From positions 25,489-89,488 of the forward strand of contig PMTV01000043.1 of the NCBI GenBank assembly GCA_003167215.1: 64,000 bases of DNA. Reading direction: 5' to 3'. Position 1 is the stretch's first letter, and each line of letters starts with the position of its first letter. This stretch comes from Acidobacteriota bacterium (GTDB lineage Bacteria; Acidobacteriota; Terriglobia; Acidiferrales; UBA7541). Position numbers and translations under genes: made by a program. The notes below the pieces were generated by a model that worked only from the letters and a program-made list of their open reading frames with translations, ran no database searches and was not told the DNA's origin. Below are positions 56,785 to 64,000 of this stretch, in pieces.

Positions 56785-57203
56785 GGTTTTTTCACTGGAT
56801 CACCGGAAGTTGGCGGAGCGCTGTGTAAGTCAACGCCGGGCTTCGGGTGCGTTTCGAAGATGATTTCACCTGGTCGCTTCAGTTTCATCTGTTCGCGCAT
56901 GATTTTCTCTATGGCCGCGGGATCGGTCTTCAGCGACTTCACGCGCTCCTGTAGCTTTTGGTTATCCTCGTCGAGCCGTAAGATGTCTTTTCGAATTTCC
57001 TGTGTTTCTTTCTTTGAACGTCTCATTGCCAGCACACCGTGCGTCCCAAACGTGTCTTGAAGCAACAGCAGAGCGAAGCCCACGATCAAGAACCAGTACA
57101 TATTTCGACGGAAGAATTGACCGAGCTGTTCGAAGAAGCTGACGCTCTGATCGTTGATTTCGTCCTTCATCGTTTTTTGTTCGTCTACCCGGTGGCCATT
57201 CAT
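56781..57203 (-). CDS. FtsB/DivIC-like septum protein
   Basis: A 140-residue membrane protein: short cytoplasmic N-terminus with Lys/Glu-rich sequence, one membrane helix (FFRRNMYWFLIVGFALLLLQ, residues about 30-50), then a coiled coil (IRKDILRLDEDNQKLQERVK) and the FtsB/DivIC signature region KIMREQMKLKRPGEIIF, followed by a Pro-rich tail. It would join the divisome complex with FtsL/FtsQ. The ATG overlaps the stop of the phosphohexomutase gene. Confidence 0.85.
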   Translation of the reverse strand: MNGHRVDEQKTMKDEINDQSVSFFEQLGQFFRRNMYWFLIVGFALLLLQDTFGTHGVLAMRRSKKETQEIRKDILRLDEDNQKLQERVKSLKTDPAAIEKIMREQMKLKRPGEIIFETHPKPGVDLHSAPPTSGDPVKKP

Positions 57204-58606
57204 TTCGTGATCCACGCCTGGGCGTCCTCAGCCAGCTTCTTCGAAGCGGCCATGCTCGCCGTCTCCGTGTAAATCCGCACTACCGGTTCTGTTCCAGATG
57301 GACGCATCAGCACCCACGAACCATCTTCGAATCCCAGCTTCAACCCATCCAGTCGATTCACGTTTACCACGGGCTTGCCCGCGAATTCCTTGGGGTCGGC
57401 TTTCAGTCGCTCGAGCAGCTTCTTGTGCGCATCATCGGAAAGTGGCAAGTTCACGCGAACGGGCCAATATTCGCGCCCGACTCTGCGAAACAGATCCTGA
57501 AGCTGATCGCGCAGGGAAGTTTGGCGCGCGGCAATCATTTCTGCTATCAGCAGGCACGCCAGGATGCCGTCTTTCTCCGGCAAATGCCCGCGTATGGTCA
57601 TTCCCGCGCTTTCTTCGCCGCCAATCGCGATTTTGTCGTCGCGCAGGAACGGCCCGACGTACTTGAATCCCACGGGGCTCTCATAAATTTGCACGCCGTA
57701 CAATTTTGCGACCCCGTCCAGCAGGTGGGAGGTGGCCACGCTGCGTGCAGCGCCCAGTTTCTTTCCACGCGTCTCCAGCAAATAATCGAACGCGAGGCCG
57801 AGAATGTGGTTCGGGTCGATAAATGAGCCGTCGCGGTCCAGAATTCCGAATCGGTCAGCGTCTCCGTCGGTCGCAAGCCCCGCCAAAGCTTTTTTCTCGA
57901 GTACAGTTTTTTTAAGCAGCCCGAGATTTTCTTCCGACGGGTCGGGGCCTTTGCCTTCGAATAATACATCGCGATCCGCGCGGATTTCGGTAATCGCGAG
58001 GCCGTGTTCTTTCAGGATTCGGTCGAGCCATCCTGCGCCGCAGCCGTGCACCGCGTCGCAAACGAAATTGCCCTTGGCTTTCGCCAGTACGTCGAAGCGA
58101 ATCATCTTCTTCAGTTGCGCGAAGTAAGCTTCCCGTGGATGAATCGGCTCGAATTTATCGGCGATTTCGTGAAACGGAGTTGTATCCTCCGGCAGAGCGG
58201 CCGCGCGCTTCTCAATATCGTTGGTCGTATCCACCGACGCAGGTCCGCCCTCGGGGCCGGAATATTTCAGTCCGTTATATTGAAACGGATTATGGCTCGC
58301 GGTGATATTCACGCCGCCGGCTAGTTTGTTGAAAATAATCGCATGGGCAATCACCGGAGTCGGGGTCGCTTCCTGGCAGAGCAGGATCCGGCAGCCGTGC
58401 GCTTTCAGGACTTCCGCCGAGGTGAGCGCAAATTCAGGGGAGAAGAAGCGCAAGTCATAGCCCACGACGACTGTCGGCGATTTCGTTTCCGCCAGCACGT
58501 GCTCCGCCACCGCAGCGGACGCGCGACGCACTCCCGCAAAAGTGAAGTTGTCGGCAATCACGCCGCGCCAACCTGAAGTCCCGAAATGAATCGCTTGGTT
58601 CGTCAC
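57200..58606 (-). CDS. Phosphoglucomutase/phosphomannomutase family enzyme
   Basis: A 468-residue alpha-D-phosphohexomutase. The phospho-Ser is S104 in VNITASHNPFQYNGLK, the metal loop LATDGDADRFGILD, the sugar loop region GGEESAGMTIRG, and the phosphate-binding end RPSGTEPVVRIYTET. The family moves phosphate between C1 and C6 of glucose, mannose or N-acetylglucosamine derivatives. The branch with AGLATDGDAD and a short length suggests a general glucomutase/mannomutase rather than GlmM (no MNSN-like pattern is visible). GTG 58606 is the start. Confidence 0.93.
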   Translation of the reverse strand: MTNQAIHFGTSGWRGVIADNFTFAGVRRASAAVAEHVLAETKSPTVVVGYDLRFFSPEFALTSAEVLKAHGCRILLCQEATPTPVIAHAIIFNKLAGGVNITASHNPFQYNGLKYSGPEGGPASVDTTNDIEKRAAALPEDTTPFHEIADKFEPIHPREAYFAQLKKMIRFDVLAKAKGNFVCDAVHGCGAGWLDRILKEHGLAITEIRADRDVLFEGKGPDPSEENLGLLKKTVLEKKALAGLATDGDADRFGILDRDGSFIDPNHILGLAFDYLLETRGKKLGAARSVATSHLLDGVAKLYGVQIYESPVGFKYVGPFLRDDKIAIGGEESAGMTIRGHLPEKDGILACLLIAEMIAARQTSLRDQLQDLFRRVGREYWPVRVNLPLSDDAHKKLLERLKADPKEFAGKPVVNVNRLDGLKLGFEDGSWVLMRPSGTEPVVRIYTETASMAASKKLAEDAQAWITK

Positions 58607-58697
58607 GGACGGCTATTGTATCTTGGCCCTCAAGCCGCAAACCCACAACATTCAAAATGATGCGCGGCGTACTAGTAAAGACACAGAGAATTTTGAG

Positions 58698-59039
58698 ATG
58701 ACGGATAAAATAGTCGTTCTAGTCACGTGCGGCTCGGCCAAGGAAGCCAGGAAGATCGCGCGGGCGGTGGTCGAGCAACGCATGGGCGCTTGCGCGAGCA
58801 TCGTAGCGTCTCCCGTGCACTCAATCTACCGCTGGAAGGGAAAAGTAGAGTCCGCAAAGGAATTCTTGCTCATCATCAAGACCACTCAAACTCTGTTCGC
58901 TAAATTGGAAGTCGCGATCAAGCGCCTGCACAGCTATGACGTCCCCGAAATCATCGCCCTGCCTGTCGCCCACGGCGCCGCGGCCTACCTCGCCTGGATT
59001 TCCGATTCCGTCAGACCGCCGCGAGGAAAAAAGAAATAA
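58698..59039 (+). CDS. cutA: Divalent-cation tolerance protein CutA
   Basis: A 113-residue trimeric ferredoxin-like protein: VVLVTCGSAKEARKIARAVV, QRMGACASIV, IYRWKGKVESAKEFLLIIKT and YDVPEIIALPVAHGAAAYLAWI are all CutA signatures. It is linked to copper and other cation tolerance, with an unsettled biochemical role. The ATG at 58698 begins the conserved strand; the frame is open upstream to 58623. Confidence 0.95.
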   Translation: MTDKIVVLVTCGSAKEARKIARAVVEQRMGACASIVASPVHSIYRWKGKVESAKEFLLIIKTTQTLFAKLEVAIKRLHSYDVPEIIALPVAHGAAAYLAWISDSVRPPRGKKK

Positions 59040-59083
59040 AGGCGCTACGGCTTCAACCGAGAAAATCTTTCCGGCAGCGCAAA

Positions 59084-60223
59084 CTATACTCTCGCCAGCG
59101 CTTGATCCAGGTCGGCGATCAAGTCTTCCACATCCTCGATTCCAACGGAGAGGCGGATCAGGCCTTGAGTGATCCCGATTTCCTTCTGTTTCTCAACCGG
59201 AATGGAAGCATGGGTCATAAGAGCTGGAAGCGAAATTAGAGTTTCCACCCCGCCTAGGCTTTCGGCTAGCGAGCAAAGCTTCACATGATTCAAAAGCGCC
59301 TTGGCGGCATCCAGTGATCCCAGGTCAAACGACAGCATGCCGCCAAATCCCGACTGTTGCCGTTTGGCCACTTCATGTTGCGGATGAGACGCAAGCCCAG
59401 GGTAAATCACCTTTTTTACTTTCCGGTGAGACTCCAGAAACTTTGCCACCGCCATTCCATTTAGATTGTGGCGATCCATGCGCACGGCAAGCGTTTTAAG
59501 TCCGCGAGAAACCAGGAAGCAATCCATCGGCGCGAGACCCGCTCCAGCGGACCGCTGCACGAAATATATTTTTTCGGCGTCTTCCGGACGCGTAAGGATC
59601 ACGGCGCCGCCAATGCAATCACTGTGGCCGTTGAGGTATTTCGTCATCGAGTGGACGACGATGTGCGCCCCGAGCGCGATGGGTTGCTGCAGATAAGGGC
59701 TGAGGAATGTGTTGTCCACTACAAGCGTCAGATTTCTTTCGCGCGCCAGCTTTGCAGCGGCGGCTAGATCCGTGACTATCATCGTAGGATTTGTAGGCGT
59801 CTCGACATACATCATTTTCGTGTTTGGTTTGATGGCGGCCTTCACTTTTTCGAGGCAAGAAGTGTCCACATAGCTGAATTCCATCCCGAACTGGACGAGC
59901 AATTGAGTCGTCAGGCGGAATACTCCGCCGTACACCGCCTGGGACAGGATGGCGTGATCGCCGGGACGCAAAAGCCGGAAGACCGAATCAATCGCCGCCA
60001 TTCCCGAGGTGAAAACATAAGCGGCGTGGCCCGCTTCCAACTTCGTAATCGTGCGCTCCAGCGCCTGACGGTTCGGATGGTTCGTCCGGGCATAGTCGTA
60101 GCCCTTGCTTTTTCCCATCTCCTCAATCACATACGTGGACGTCTGGTAGATTGGTTTTACGATCGCGCCGGTTAGAGCGTCAGGCTCCTGCCCCACATGA
60201 ATCGCGTCGGTGGAAAAACCCAT
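59084..60223 (-). CDS. Trans-sulfuration PLP enzyme (cystathionine gamma-synthase/lyase type)
   Basis: A 379-residue Cys/Met-metabolism PLP enzyme. The PLP Lys is K195 in SMTKYLNGHSDCIGG; GYDYARTNHPNRQALERT, TSGMAAIDSVFRLLRPGDH and the ending RLSVGIEDVEDLIADL are family signatures. It is not possible by eye to separate gamma-synthase, gamma-lyase and beta-lyase. TAGGAGG precedes ATG 60223; an in-frame start at 60253 is upstream of that site. No other methionine-pathway genes adjoin it. Confidence 0.92.
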   Translation of the reverse strand: MGFSTDAIHVGQEPDALTGAIVKPIYQTSTYVIEEMGKSKGYDYARTNHPNRQALERTITKLEAGHAAYVFTSGMAAIDSVFRLLRPGDHAILSQAVYGGVFRLTTQLLVQFGMEFSYVDTSCLEKVKAAIKPNTKMMYVETPTNPTMIVTDLAAAAKLARERNLTLVVDNTFLSPYLQQPIALGAHIVVHSMTKYLNGHSDCIGGAVILTRPEDAEKIYFVQRSAGAGLAPMDCFLVSRGLKTLAVRMDRHNLNGMAVAKFLESHRKVKKVIYPGLASHPQHEVAKRQQSGFGGMLSFDLGSLDAAKALLNHVKLCSLAESLGGVETLISLPALMTHASIPVEKQKEIGITQGLIRLSVGIEDVEDLIADLDQALARV

Positions 60224-60377
60224 CACTTGCCTCCTATCGGGAATAATCATCATACGTCAGAGCACCTAAACTCCACAGCTTCAACGAGAACTCCGTCGCT
60301 GAGCCAGTGAAGCCATTATGGATTGCAGTTTTTTAGAACTTGAGAGCGACTGGCTATTCCTGTAAAAGAAAGGTGCG

Positions 60378-60878
60378 ATGAGTTCCACTTCGAGCCGCCG
60401 GCAATTTTCGTCCGGTTTCTTAACGCTGGCCCTGTTTGCGGCACTCTTGAGCATTGCCCCTTCGTCGCCCGCTCAATCTGCTAATCAGGACCAATCCTCC
60501 GCCAAGGACCAGCCGTCCACGCAGAGCGAGCAACCTCAACCTGACAAGGCCGACAAAAAGGATAAAAAGTCGTCCCAATCGGCCACGGTAAAGCTGAGAA
60601 TCGAGGTAGCAAGCGCGGCCGATGGGAAACCCATTGGAAACGCTAGCGTCTATGTCCGATTCAATGAGTCGGGCGGCTTCCTCCATCGCGAAAAGCTGAC
60701 TGAACTGAATTTCAAGACGAACCAAGACGGCTCAGCAAAGGTTCCGGAAATTCCGCAAGGAAAAATTCTGATCCAGGTGATAGCCAAAGGCTGGCACACG
60801 TTTGGGAAGTGGTACGACATCGAAACCGACGAGCAAACAATTCAAATCAAGCTCGACCCGCCGCCTCACTGGTACTAG
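60378..60878 (+). CDS. Secreted protein with carboxypeptidase-regulatory-like domain
   Basis: A 166-residue protein with a signal peptide (SGFLTLALFAALLSIAPSSPA, cleavage near residue 33), then a Gln/Lys/Asp/Ser-rich low-complexity linker (about 34-70) and a beta-sandwich of the CarboxypepD_reg type at about 72-162 (LRIEVASAADGKPIGNASVY, KTNQDGSAKVPEIPQGKI). The latter resembles TonB-plug-like or adhesion accessory modules common in Acidobacteria. No partner is nearby. Function unknown. Confidence 0.82.
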   Translation: MSSTSSRRQFSSGFLTLALFAALLSIAPSSPAQSANQDQSSAKDQPSTQSEQPQPDKADKKDKKSSQSATVKLRIEVASAADGKPIGNASVYVRFNESGGFLHREKLTELNFKTNQDGSAKVPEIPQGKILIQVIAKGWHTFGKWYDIETDEQTIQIKLDPPPHWY

Positions 60879-60939
60879 GATTCCCTCAGTCGAACGAAAA
60901 TTTTTCCTGATTTGACAAAAATGCCGGCACAACATTTTC

Positions 60940-60959
60940 ACTTCGGTTCGAACTGAAGT
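60940..60959. repeat. Near-perfect 20-bp palindrome
   Basis: ACTTCGGTTCGAACTGAAGT has 10-bp arms with a single G/T mismatch, which would be a wobble pair in RNA. It is 62 bp past the stop of the secreted-protein gene. It may be an operator or part of a terminator hairpin; no T-run follows. Confidence 0.4.
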
Positions 60960-61070
60960 TAAGAAGTTGAAGATCACCTGTAAATTATTTCTTTTGAAAA
61001 AAACTGCACAGAAATAGTGCAAAGTGAAGTAAGCCTTTGCCAGACGCTCGATTCCGGTGTTGCGGCGTTC

Positions 61071-61114
61071 TTTTCCACATAGTTTTCAACAGAACTGTTG
61101 AAAACTTTTACACT
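61071..61114. repeat. Inverted repeat with DnaA-box-like 9-mers
   Basis: GTTTTCAACAG (61082-61092) and CTGTTGAAAAC (61095-61105) are perfect 11-bp arms around AA. Four 9-mers resemble the DnaA box TTWTNCACA: TTTTCCACA at 61071 (full match), TTTTCAACA at 61083 and its inverse at 61096 (one mismatch each) and TTTTACACT at 61106 (one mismatch). This could be DnaA-bound or an operator of another factor. No dnaA, dnaN or other origin gene is near, so I do not call it an origin. Confidence 0.4.
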
Positions 61115-61291
61115 TCCTTAACATTTCTTTCGTTCTCTTCACATGAATGGCTTCTGAATTGCTTTCTGCGGGAATTTCTATTTTCACCATGGCATCGCAG
61201 AATCTTCGACTCTCCTACGCCCGCAACTAGCTTTGTCGTTCGTTGCCCCATGATATGATTATCTTTCCGCTTCGCATATGCTTCCAGCTAA

Positions 61292-62158
61292 ATGAAACAA
61301 CTCATCCTGAACGCAGACGATTTCGGAATGACGCGAGGCGTAAACGAAGGAATCATTCGCGCCCATCGCGACGGCGTCCTCACCAGCGCCACCTTAATGG
61401 CCAACGGCGCGGAATTCGATGATGCCGTGTCGCGCGCCAAATCAAATCCAAAATTGGGAGTTGGATGTCACTTAGTGCTGGTCGGGGGTCCGGCGATCGC
61501 TCCGCGAGAGAAAATCTCTTCTTTGGCGGACGCGAACGGAAATCTGCCGGAGTCTTTGGCGGGACTAGTAGCGAGATTGAGCTCCGGATTCATTCGGATG
61601 AAGGCCATCGAGCGGGAATTGCGCGCTCAAATCGAAAAAATCCGCTCTGCGGGAATCGAACCGACCCATCTCGACACGCACAAGCACACTCACGCGCATC
61701 CCAAAGTGATGGAGGCCGTCGGTCGTGTGGCCAAGGAACTTGGAATCACGCGGATACGCAAGCCCATGGAGAATCTTCGAGATTCCTGGGAGACGACTCG
61801 CCATGAAAGTTCGGGCCGCACCAAGGAGTTGATCGCTGCCGCGGCAGCTCGCGCCGTCACGCCATGGTTTCAGACCATCGCACGCAAATATGGTTTGCGT
61901 TCTCCCGACCATTTTCTAGGGTTGGCAATGACGGGGGGACTGGGCCCCGCTGCTCTCCGTCGCATGATTGACACACTTTCCGACGGCAGTACCGAGATTA
62001 TGCTTCATCCAGGCATTTGCGATACCGACTTGGCGAACTCCGGCTCCCGGCTCCAGGACCAACGAGAAACCGAATTGCAGGGGTTGCTCGATCCCGGTGT
62101 TAGAAGTGCACTAACCGAAAGGGACATTCGCCTAATTAGCTATCGGGAGTTACACTAG
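61292..62158 (+). CDS. ChbG/HpnK (YdjC) family deacetylase
   Basis: A 288-residue carbohydrate deacetylase-fold enzyme. Metal site: D9-D10 in LILNADDFGMTRGVNEGI and the His cluster HLDTHKHTHAHPKV near residue 127-137; GSTEIMLHPGICD near the end also fits. The family removes acetyl groups from sugars, e.g. chitin oligosaccharides (ChbG) or a hopanoid glycan (HpnK). It is followed four bases later by a polyprenyl-type glycosyltransferase, favouring a lipid-linked sugar substrate (inference). Confidence 0.92.
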   Translation: MKQLILNADDFGMTRGVNEGIIRAHRDGVLTSATLMANGAEFDDAVSRAKSNPKLGVGCHLVLVGGPAIAPREKISSLADANGNLPESLAGLVARLSSGFIRMKAIERELRAQIEKIRSAGIEPTHLDTHKHTHAHPKVMEAVGRVAKELGITRIRKPMENLRDSWETTRHESSGRTKELIAAAAARAVTPWFQTIARKYGLRSPDHFLGLAMTGGLGPAALRRMIDTLSDGSTEIMLHPGICDTDLANSGSRLQDQRETELQGLLDPGVRSALTERDIRLISYRELH

Positions 62159-62162
62159 CAAA

Positions 62163-63203
62163 ATGCCGGCGAGCCAAGGCGTGCCACCTCGATACTCGAT
62201 CGTCGTCCCTTTTCACGACGAGCAGGATAGCGTCCGTGAGCTGCATCAGCGGCTAAGCGAAGTAATGACTGGACGCTATGATCCGGTTGAATTTGTGTAT
62301 GTGGACGACCAAAGCTCGGACGCCACGCCGCAAATCCTCGCAGCCATTGCCGAGGAAGACCCGCGCGTGGCCGTCCTTCGGCTAAAACGGAACTACGGGC
62401 AAACGACCGCGCTGGCGGCAGGGTTCGACTTCGCTTCCGGTGACATCATCGTTTCGATGGACGGCGACCTGCAGCACGACCCCGCCGACATCCCCACTCT
62501 GCTCGACGCCCTCGAAGCCACTCATTGCGACATCGTCAGCGGCTGGCGCCAGAAGCGGGTGGACAATTTCATGATGCGCCGCCTGCCCTCGCGAATCGCC
62601 AACTGGATGATGAGCAAGCTTTCCGGCGTGGACATCCACGATTTTGGAACCACGTTCAAAGTCTATCGTCGCGAGATTATTAAGGACATTCCACTTTATG
62701 GCGAGATGCACCGGTTTATTCCTGCGCTAGCGGCCTGGAACGGGGCCAAAATCGTGGAAGTGCCGATCCGAAATATCGTGCGTCCCGGAGGCAAGTCGCA
62801 TTACGGAATTTCGCGGACCTTACGCGTTTTCTTTGACATCATAACCATCCGTTTTCTAATGCGGTACATGACGCGGCCTCTGCACTTTTTCGGTCCTCCA
62901 GGCCTGCTGGGAATGTTCTTGGGCGCGGCAATTCTGGTGGTCCTCCTCGTTCAGAAGATCTTCTGGGACGTCTCAATCTTCGTTCAGCACGGACCTCTTC
63001 TCGTTTTGGGGATGATGTTATGTCTATTCGGGGTTCAACTGCTTGCCGTCGGGCTGGTGGGTGAGTTGCTCATGCGCACGCACTTCGAATCCGGGGAGAA
63101 CCCGGTTTATCGCCTGGAGCGCGTCTTCGGGGCATCGCGCGCGTCCGAAGCACCCGCCCACGCGGATAAAAATGCGCTTGCGGCCAAGCCGGTGAGTCGT
63201 TAG
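62163..63203 (+). CDS. Family 2 glycosyltransferase with membrane tail (GtrB/ArnC-like)
   Basis: A 346-residue enzyme. The GT2 domain (about 1-230) has IVVPFHDEQDSVRELHQRL, VDDQSSDATPQILA, the acceptor region VSMDGDLQHDP and IHDFGTTFKVYRREI; two membrane helices follow (LGMFLGAAILVVLLVQ and LVLGMMLCLFGVQLLAVGLV). This arrangement is that of undecaprenyl-phosphate sugar transferases such as GtrB/ArnC and DPM1. With the YdjC deacetylase directly upstream it resembles an ArnC-ArnD-like sugar-lipid pair. It likely acts at the cytoplasmic membrane. Confidence 0.93.
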   Translation: MPASQGVPPRYSIVVPFHDEQDSVRELHQRLSEVMTGRYDPVEFVYVDDQSSDATPQILAAIAEEDPRVAVLRLKRNYGQTTALAAGFDFASGDIIVSMDGDLQHDPADIPTLLDALEATHCDIVSGWRQKRVDNFMMRRLPSRIANWMMSKLSGVDIHDFGTTFKVYRREIIKDIPLYGEMHRFIPALAAWNGAKIVEVPIRNIVRPGGKSHYGISRTLRVFFDIITIRFLMRYMTRPLHFFGPPGLLGMFLGAAILVVLLVQKIFWDVSIFVQHGPLLVLGMMLCLFGVQLLAVGLVGELLMRTHFESGENPVYRLERVFGASRASEAPAHADKNALAAKPVSR

Positions 63204-63257
63204 AGTACGGCCTATATGCCGGGCCATGGCATAAAAATTCCAGTAAGGGAAAATCCT

Positions 63258-64000
63258 ATGCGCAAAGTCGTCTTCCTAAGTTCTGCGGTGCTCGTTGTGG
63301 CCGCTTTGGTTTTCGCTGGTGGCGATCCTTGGAAATCAAAACCTTATCAGCAGTGGGACGCGAAGGACGTCCAGAGAGTACTTGAAGATTCTCCGTGGTC
63401 AAAAGTAATCCAGGTCGAGGCTACTTGGAAGACCGGCAAGGACAATTCAGGCAACGATGCGAGCGGGCCAGCGGTTGCCACAAACCAGCAGGCCCCTGCG
63501 GGTGGAGGCGGAGGAAACGGAAAGGCAATGGGCGGATCGGCGCCTGGTGCGGTCAGCACTCCTGTCGCCGGAGCCGGAGATTCCGGAAACTCATCCGGAT
63601 CAGCATCATTTCTTATACGCTGGGTGTCATCCAAAACGGTCGAGAAGGCCGTGTACCGCAAAGCGGAACTGGCCGGGCAGATGAAACCGGAAGACGCCGA
63701 AAAGGAGCTGGCAAAGCAGCTTGATGTTTATGAACTCGTCGTCTTTGGGCCGGACATGAAACCGTTCCAATCGGCGGATGAGGATATGCTCAAGACCGAC
63801 GGCTATTTAATCGAAAAGAAAACGAAGCAGAAAATTTCGCCAATGAAAGTTGAAATTACCCGGGCGCAGGATGGAACAAAAGTACAAGCCGTCGGGTTCA
63901 TTTTCCTAAGGAAGGCGGCCAATGGAGAGCCAACCATCGCGGACGACGAAAAGAGCGTCGATTTTATTTGTTCCGTGAACGGCGCAAAAATTCACACGAC
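63258..64000 (+). CDS. Secreted acidobacterial protein of unknown function, cut by the right edge
   Basis: The frame is open from ATG 63258 (TAAGGGA upstream) to the window end, 247 codons, so the C-terminus is missing. A signal peptide (VVFLSSAVLVVAALVFA) is followed by a conserved-looking start YQQWDAKDVQRVLEDSPWSK, a Gly/Ala/Ser-rich linker (about residues 60-115), and a domain with SFLIRWVSSKTVEKAVYRK. This pattern recurs in secreted proteins I associate with Acidobacteria, possibly in the neighbourhood of the GWxTD family; function is unknown. It may follow the glycosyltransferase in the same transcript (54-bp gap). Confidence 0.75.
   Translation, partial: MRKVVFLSSAVLVVAALVFAGGDPWKSKPYQQWDAKDVQRVLEDSPWSKVIQVEATWKTGKDNSGNDASGPAVATNQQAPAGGGGGNGKAMGGSAPGAVSTPVAGAGDSGNSSGSASFLIRWVSSKTVEKAVYRKAELAGQMKPEDAEKELAKQLDVYELVVFGPDMKPFQSADEDMLKTDGYLIEKKTKQKISPMKVEITRAQDGTKVQAVGFIFLRKAANGEPTIADDEKSVDFICSVNGAKIHT

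Larger units (their letters stand above)
60879..61291. other. 413-bp AT-rich non-coding stretch
   Basis: No frame of sensible length or ribosome site spans this stretch, which is clearly richer in A+T than its surroundings. It contains a near-perfect 20-bp palindrome at 60940-60959 and a cluster of DnaA-box-like 9-mers with an 11-bp perfect inverted repeat at 61071-61114 (listed separately), plus TGCAC/GTGCA arms further left. The downstream gene is the ChbG/HpnK deacetylase, so part of it must be that gene's promoter. Confidence 0.6.

Noticed and set aside
60940-60959. tRNA T-arm-like GGTTCGAAC
   Set aside because: No D-arm, anticodon arm or acceptor stem can be built around it; the palindrome explains the motif.
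61071-61114. Chromosomal replication origin
   Set aside because: DnaA-like 9-mers alone are not enough; no dnaA, dnaN, gidA or parAB-type genes are nearby and skew cannot be judged in this window.

Overview
The window reads as a chromosomal segment of an Acidobacteriota (Acidobacteriia-type) bacterium, most likely from an uncultured or metagenomic lineage. This is inferred from gene content: a permease of the acidobacterial 'ADOP' FtsX/MacB type, several secreted proteins of types I associate with this phylum, a PilT motor, dense but mostly short operons, and moderately high GC. I see no rRNA, tRNA, CRISPR array, insertion sequence or prophage. Most of the window is core or lightly accessory chromosome.

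Layout. 1-3.7 kb: a large membrane protein running off the left edge (its frame has no stop inside the window), an aldehyde dehydrogenase and a small monooxygenase-fold protein. 3.9-11.6 kb: the most unusual region, with a GCS2/YbdK carboxylate-amine ligase, an ATP-grasp ligase, a circularly permuted ATP-grasp ligase, an M29-like aminopeptidase, two enterochelin-esterase-like hydrolases and a further ATP-grasp ligase. It looks like a pathway that builds, and perhaps trims, a small amide- or peptide-type metabolite. 11.6-18.5 kb (minus strand): alaS, a lytic transglycosylase, an AMIN/amidase_3 cell-wall amidase and a secreted protein. 18.7-27.5 kb: small redox and accessory genes (alcohol dehydrogenase, metallo-hydrolase, quinone-oxidoreductase-like MDR, two VOC proteins, AraC regulator, DinB protein, recX, AhpD-like protein, ICMT-like methyltransferase, GNAT).

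27.6-37.2 kb (minus strand): pilT, an aquaporin, ilvE, a permease gene that has lost its first half, a two-TM potassium channel with a GLGD filter coupled to an OsmC protein, an epimerase, an ABC-2 exporter pair and an alkyltransferase-like DNA-repair protein. 37.5-39.2 kb: a strongly ribosome-bound small protein followed by a single-ring Clp-type AAA+ ATPase. 39.4-44.4 kb: a glycine cleavage operon gcvT-gcvH-gcvPA-gcvPB ending in a translationally coupled DinB gene. 44.6-45.2 kb: a 57-residue Cys-rich protein overlapping a degenerate anti-sigma-type ATPase-fold gene.

46.3-51.8 kb: histidine catabolism (hutU, an NmrA-like gene, hutI, and ftcD with fused cyclodeaminase) without hutH; formiminoglutamate would enter the folate pool, as glycine-cleavage carbon also does, so two one-carbon-yielding pathways lie 3 kb apart. 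51.9-60.2 kb: acyl-CoA synthetase, thiG, CPBP protease, an HGSNAT/DUF1624 membrane acyltransferase, an FtsB/DivIC-like protein, a phosphohexomutase, cutA and a trans-sulfuration enzyme. 60.4-64 kb: a secreted protein, a 413-bp AT-rich non-coding stretch with palindromes and DnaA-box-like 9-mers, a YdjC/HpnK deacetylase with a GtrB/ArnC-like glycosyltransferase, and a secreted protein cut by the right edge.

All function calls are from motif recognition by eye; no database search was run.
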